A stretch of 64,000 nucleotides of DNA from Streptomyces sp. NBC_01224 (lineage in GTDB: Bacteria; Actinomycetota; Actinomycetes; Streptomycetales; Streptomycetaceae). The notes under the pieces were generated by a model. It saw only the letters and a program-made list of their open reading frames with translations. It was not told where the DNA came from and made no database searches. Below, in pieces: positions 61,612 to 64,000 of this stretch. The translations under genes were made by a program, and so were the position numbers. Each line of letters begins with the position of its first letter. The first letter of the stretch is position 1. The stretch covers positions 4,216,001-4,280,000 of the forward strand of contig NZ_CP108529.1 in NCBI RefSeq assembly GCF_036002945.1. The letters run 5' to 3'.

Positions 61612-63105
61612 ATGCGAGTCAACCGGGCATGGCTGGGACTGGTCGTCCTCATGCTGCCGACCTTGCTCGTCGCGATCGACGCGACGGCGTTGCTTCTCGC
61701 GCTCCCACGGCTGAGCGCCGACCTGGGTGCCACCAACGTCCAGCAGCTGTGGATCAGTGACAGCTACGGATTCATGGTGGCAGGCCTGGTCATCACGATG
61801 GGTACGCTCGGCGACCGGATCGGCCGCCGACGGCTGCTGATGATCGGCGCAGCGGCGTTCGCGGTGTTCTCGGTCGTGGCCGCCTTCGCGGTCGACCCGC
61901 TGATGCTGATCGTCGCGCGGGCGCTGCTGGGCGTCGCCGGCGCGACCTTGGCGCCGTCCACACTTGCCTTGATCACCAACATGTTCCGCGACGAACGGCA
62001 GCGCGGGAAGGCCATCGCGATCTGGGCGACCTGCCAGTTCGCCGGCGGCGCGCTCGGGCCCGTGCTCGCCGGGTTCCTGCTCCAGTACTTCTGGTGGGGA
62101 TCGGTGTTCCTGGTCGCCGTGCCGGCGATGGCGTTGCTGCTGCTGGCCGGGCCGGTCCTGCTGCCGGAGTTCCGCAGCGACCGGGCCGGCCGGCTGGACC
62201 CGGCAAGCGTCGGGCTGTCGCTCGTGGCCGTGCTTCTGATGGTCTACGGCATCAAGCAGCTGACCGTCGAGAGTGTGCCGGTCGTGCCGGCGGTGGCCCT
62301 CGTCGTCGGCGCCGCCACCGGATTCCTCTTCGTACGCCGGCAACTGCGACTGGAGACGCCGCTGCTGGACCTGCGGCTGTTGCGCAACCGCCCGTTCACG
62401 GCCGTACTCGTCGCGCTGGTCTTCGCCGGTATCGCCATGGCCGGTACGGGCCTGCTGGTGACCCAGTACCTGCAGAGCGTGCTGGGCTTCTCGCCGGTCG
62501 CGTCGGCGGTGCTGTTCGCACCGATGGGCCTGGGCGTGGCGGTCGGCACCATGACCGCGCCGGCGCTGGCCCGGCGGATGAAGCAGACGACCGCGATCGC
62601 CGGCGGGCTGGTGGGGTCGGCGCTGGGCAGCCTGCTGCTCGTCGGCGTCGACAGTGCGGGCGCCCTGCCGCTGGTGATGACCGGGATCGCCGTACTGGCG
62701 CTGGGCACCGGCCCACTCTTCGCGCTGGGCACCGGGCTGGTCGTCGGGTCCGTACCGCCGGAGCGCGCCGGCTCGGCGGCGTCGATGTCGGAGACCGGCA
62801 ACTACTTCGGCGGTTCGCTCGGCTTCGCACTGCTCGGCACGCTGGCCGCAGTGGTCTACCGCAGCCGGACGGACGGCACGTCCGACTCGCTGGCCGGCGC
62901 GGTCGCCGCCGGTCGGCACCTTCCCGCCGACCGGAGCGCGGAACTGCTGCACACCGCGCGGGAGGCGTTCACCGCCGGCCTGCACGTCACCGGCGTCGTC
63001 GCCGCGGTCATCTTCGCCGGGCTGGCCGTACTGATCCTGACCATGCGCCCGGCAACCCGGACCACCCCGGCCGCACTCCCCGACTACGAGGCGGCTCGCT
63101 CATAG
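61612..63105 (+). CDS. MFS transporter, DHA2 (14-helix) type
   Basis: A 497-residue membrane protein starting MRVNRAWLGLVVLMLPTLLV. Motif D1/A segments LLLALPRLSADLGATNVQQL, DSYGFMVAGLVITMGTLGDR and IGRRRLLMIG, motif C in GPVLAGFLLQYFWWGSVF, and helices up to VVAAVIFAGLAVLILTM match DHA2 multidrug exporters (EmrB/QacA/LfrA-like). It uses the proton gradient to expel drugs; the substrate is undefined. No regulator adjoins on the same side; the ECF42 pair is divergent, 259 bp away. GGGAGTTTCGGAT precedes ATG. Confidence 0.88.
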   Translation: MRVNRAWLGLVVLMLPTLLVAIDATALLLALPRLSADLGATNVQQLWISDSYGFMVAGLVITMGTLGDRIGRRRLLMIGAAAFAVFSVVAAFAVDPLMLIVARALLGVAGATLAPSTLALITNMFRDERQRGKAIAIWATCQFAGGALGPVLAGFLLQYFWWGSVFLVAVPAMALLLLAGPVLLPEFRSDRAGRLDPASVGLSLVAVLLMVYGIKQLTVESVPVVPAVALVVGAATGFLFVRRQLRLETPLLDLRLLRNRPFTAVLVALVFAGIAMAGTGLLVTQYLQSVLGFSPVASAVLFAPMGLGVAVGTMTAPALARRMKQTTAIAGGLVGSALGSLLLVGVDSAGALPLVMTGIAVLALGTGPLFALGTGLVVGSVPPERAGSAASMSETGNYFGGSLGFALLGTLAAVVYRSRTDGTSDSLAGAVAAGRHLPADRSAELLHTAREAFTAGLHVTGVVAAVIFAGLAVLILTMRPATRTTPAALPDYEAARS

Positions 63106-63219
63106 AACCTGCCGAGGCCGACGCCGTGGTTTTCCTGCCCGAAAGCCCCCGTCACCCCGTCACACGCAGCGGGGCGGTGGGCCCGCCGGCCCACCGCCCC
63201 TCTCACCCGCGTACGGGAG

Positions 63220-64000
63220 TTACTGGATGACCGTGATCCGGTCCGTCGCCGGCGGGGCCAGCGGCGCGGCGGCCGTGGAGTGGGCCGCCAGGTAGGCGTT
63301 GAACAGGTCCAGGTCGGACGCGCCGACCAGCTTGTTGGTGCCCTGGCCGAGTGCGGCGAAGCCGTCGCCGCCGCCCGCCAGGAACTCGTTCATCGCGACG
63401 CGGTAGGTCTTCGCCGGGTCGATCGCCGCACCGTCCAGCTTGATGGTGTCGGTGACCACACGGGCCGCACCCGTCTTCGTCATGTCCAGGGTGTACGTGA
63501 GGCCCTTGGACACCTGAAGGATCTTCGGGCCGGCCTCGTTGGAACCGCTGACCTGCTGCTGGAGCGCGGTGATCAGCTGGGCGCCGGTCAGGTCGACGAC
63601 GTTCATCATGTTGGTGAAGGGCTGCACGGTGAACGACTCCCCGTACGTCACCACCCCGTCGCCCTCACTGCCGGTCGACTTGTACACCAGGTCCCCCCGG
63701 ATGCCGCCCGGGTTCATGAGGGCGACGACCGCCCCGCCCTTGTCCGCCGGGGCCAGGCCCTCCAGCTGGGCGTCCGCGATCAGGTTGCCGAGCGGCTTCT
63801 CGGAGGCCTTGGAGCTGCGGCCGTCGATGTCGGCGGTGATGTAGCCCTGCGGCTTGTTCGCGATGGGCGCCGCGAGGGCGTTCCAGCGGGCGATCAGGTC
63901 CGTCATGTCCCTGGCCCTGTGCTGGTCCCGGCTGACGATGTGGTTCGCCGACTTCGGGTTCGAGGCTCCGGCCGACTTCACCGACGTACGGACGATGTCC
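63220..64000 (-). CDS. 5'-nucleotidase / metallophosphoesterase C-terminal part, 5' end outside window
   Basis: The frame is open to the window edge. The visible about 260 residues are the 5_nucleotid_C domain: KPLGNLIADAQLEGLAPADK, VVALMNPGGIRGDLVYKSTG, VVTYGESFTVQPFTNMMNVV, YRVAMNEFLAGGGDGFAALG. The N-terminal metallophosphatase half lies outside. These enzymes are exported and dephosphorylate extracellular nucleotides. An internal GTG at 63981 is not the real start. Confidence 0.88.
   Translation of the reverse strand, partial: DIVRTSVKSAGASNPKSANHIVSRDQHRARDMTDLIARWNALAAPIANKPQGYITADIDGRSSKASEKPLGNLIADAQLEGLAPADKGGAVVALMNPGGIRGDLVYKSTGSEGDGVVTYGESFTVQPFTNMMNVVDLTGAQLITALQQQVSGSNEAGPKILQVSKGLTYTLDMTKTGAARVVTDTIKLDGAAIDPAKTYRVAMNEFLAGGGDGFAALGQGTNKLVGASDLDLFNAYLAAHSTAAAPLAPPATDRITVIQ

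Overview
The window is high-GC actinobacterial DNA, almost certainly a Streptomyces chromosome. It carries Streptomyces hallmarks: mycothiol glycosyltransferase MshA, the nitrogen regulator GlnR, the nickel regulator Nur, the c-di-GMP-dependent anti-sigma factor RsiG, a leaderless cysteine leader peptide in front of a rhodanese gene, an ECF42-type sigma factor with a YCII partner, and short G/C-rich hairpin repeats typical of the genus. Gene order from mshA (about 9 kb) to glnR (46 kb) and the protease/two-component genes (48-52 kb) appears collinear, in reverse, with the S. coelicolor core from about SCO4204 to SCO4155; that comparison is from memory.

Layout. 0-3.7 kb is an edge with a partial secreted DUF4360 protein, decayed plasmid and transposon pieces (a Rep fragment abutting an IS5-type transposase end), an unusual tRNA-Trp, a tRNA 3' fragment, a P-loop protein and a small toxin-antitoxin-like pair. 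3.7-17.4 kb is mostly core: lipoprotein, aminoglycoside-phosphotransferase-like protein, secreted beta-helix protein, YbjN protein, mshA, methyltransferase, NlpC/P60 hydrolase, a receiver-PP2C phosphatase, an XRE regulator with an HbhA-like partner behind a near-perfect operator, and a MerR-PP2C fusion.

17.5-30.8 kb is accessory. It holds a rifampicin monooxygenase (rox) with a rifamycin-associated element upstream, a methyltransferase, VOC and pyridoxamine-oxidase-like genes, a UvrA-like ABC protein, a LysR regulator with an MFS exporter, a hydrolase, an aldo/keto reductase and a TetR regulator. It ends in a graveyard of broken genes: an MFS end, a quinone oxidoreductase with an internal deletion, half a TetR, and a piece of a drug ABC ATPase.

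30.8-51.8 kb is core again: Eis-like acetyltransferase, asparaginase, rsiG (with a hexanucleotide microsatellite), dtd, ygfZ, nur, a nitrobindin-like protein, a three-gene operon of related membrane-anchored proteins, a sulfur module (DUF1416, rhodanese, leader peptide), an LmeA-like protein, a MoaD-like protein, a hydrolase, glnR, a LacI regulator, and a trypsin-like protease next to an MprAB-like two-component system. A terminal-inverted-repeat element sits directly downstream of nur, and a solo copy of its end lies downstream of the LmeA-like gene.

51.8-64 kb is mixed: a PIN-domain remnant, a phospholipase C, a deletion-joined acetyltransferase pseudogene, a large LAXTG-anchored surface protein with a possible PD-(D/E)xK nuclease motif and a divergent unknown neighbour, a secreted lectin/DUF11 protein, the ECF42/YCII pair, a DHA2 exporter and a partial 5'-nucleotidase. 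The least described items are the LAXTG protein pair, the MerR-PP2C fusion with its 54-residue follower, and the three-paralogue membrane operon.
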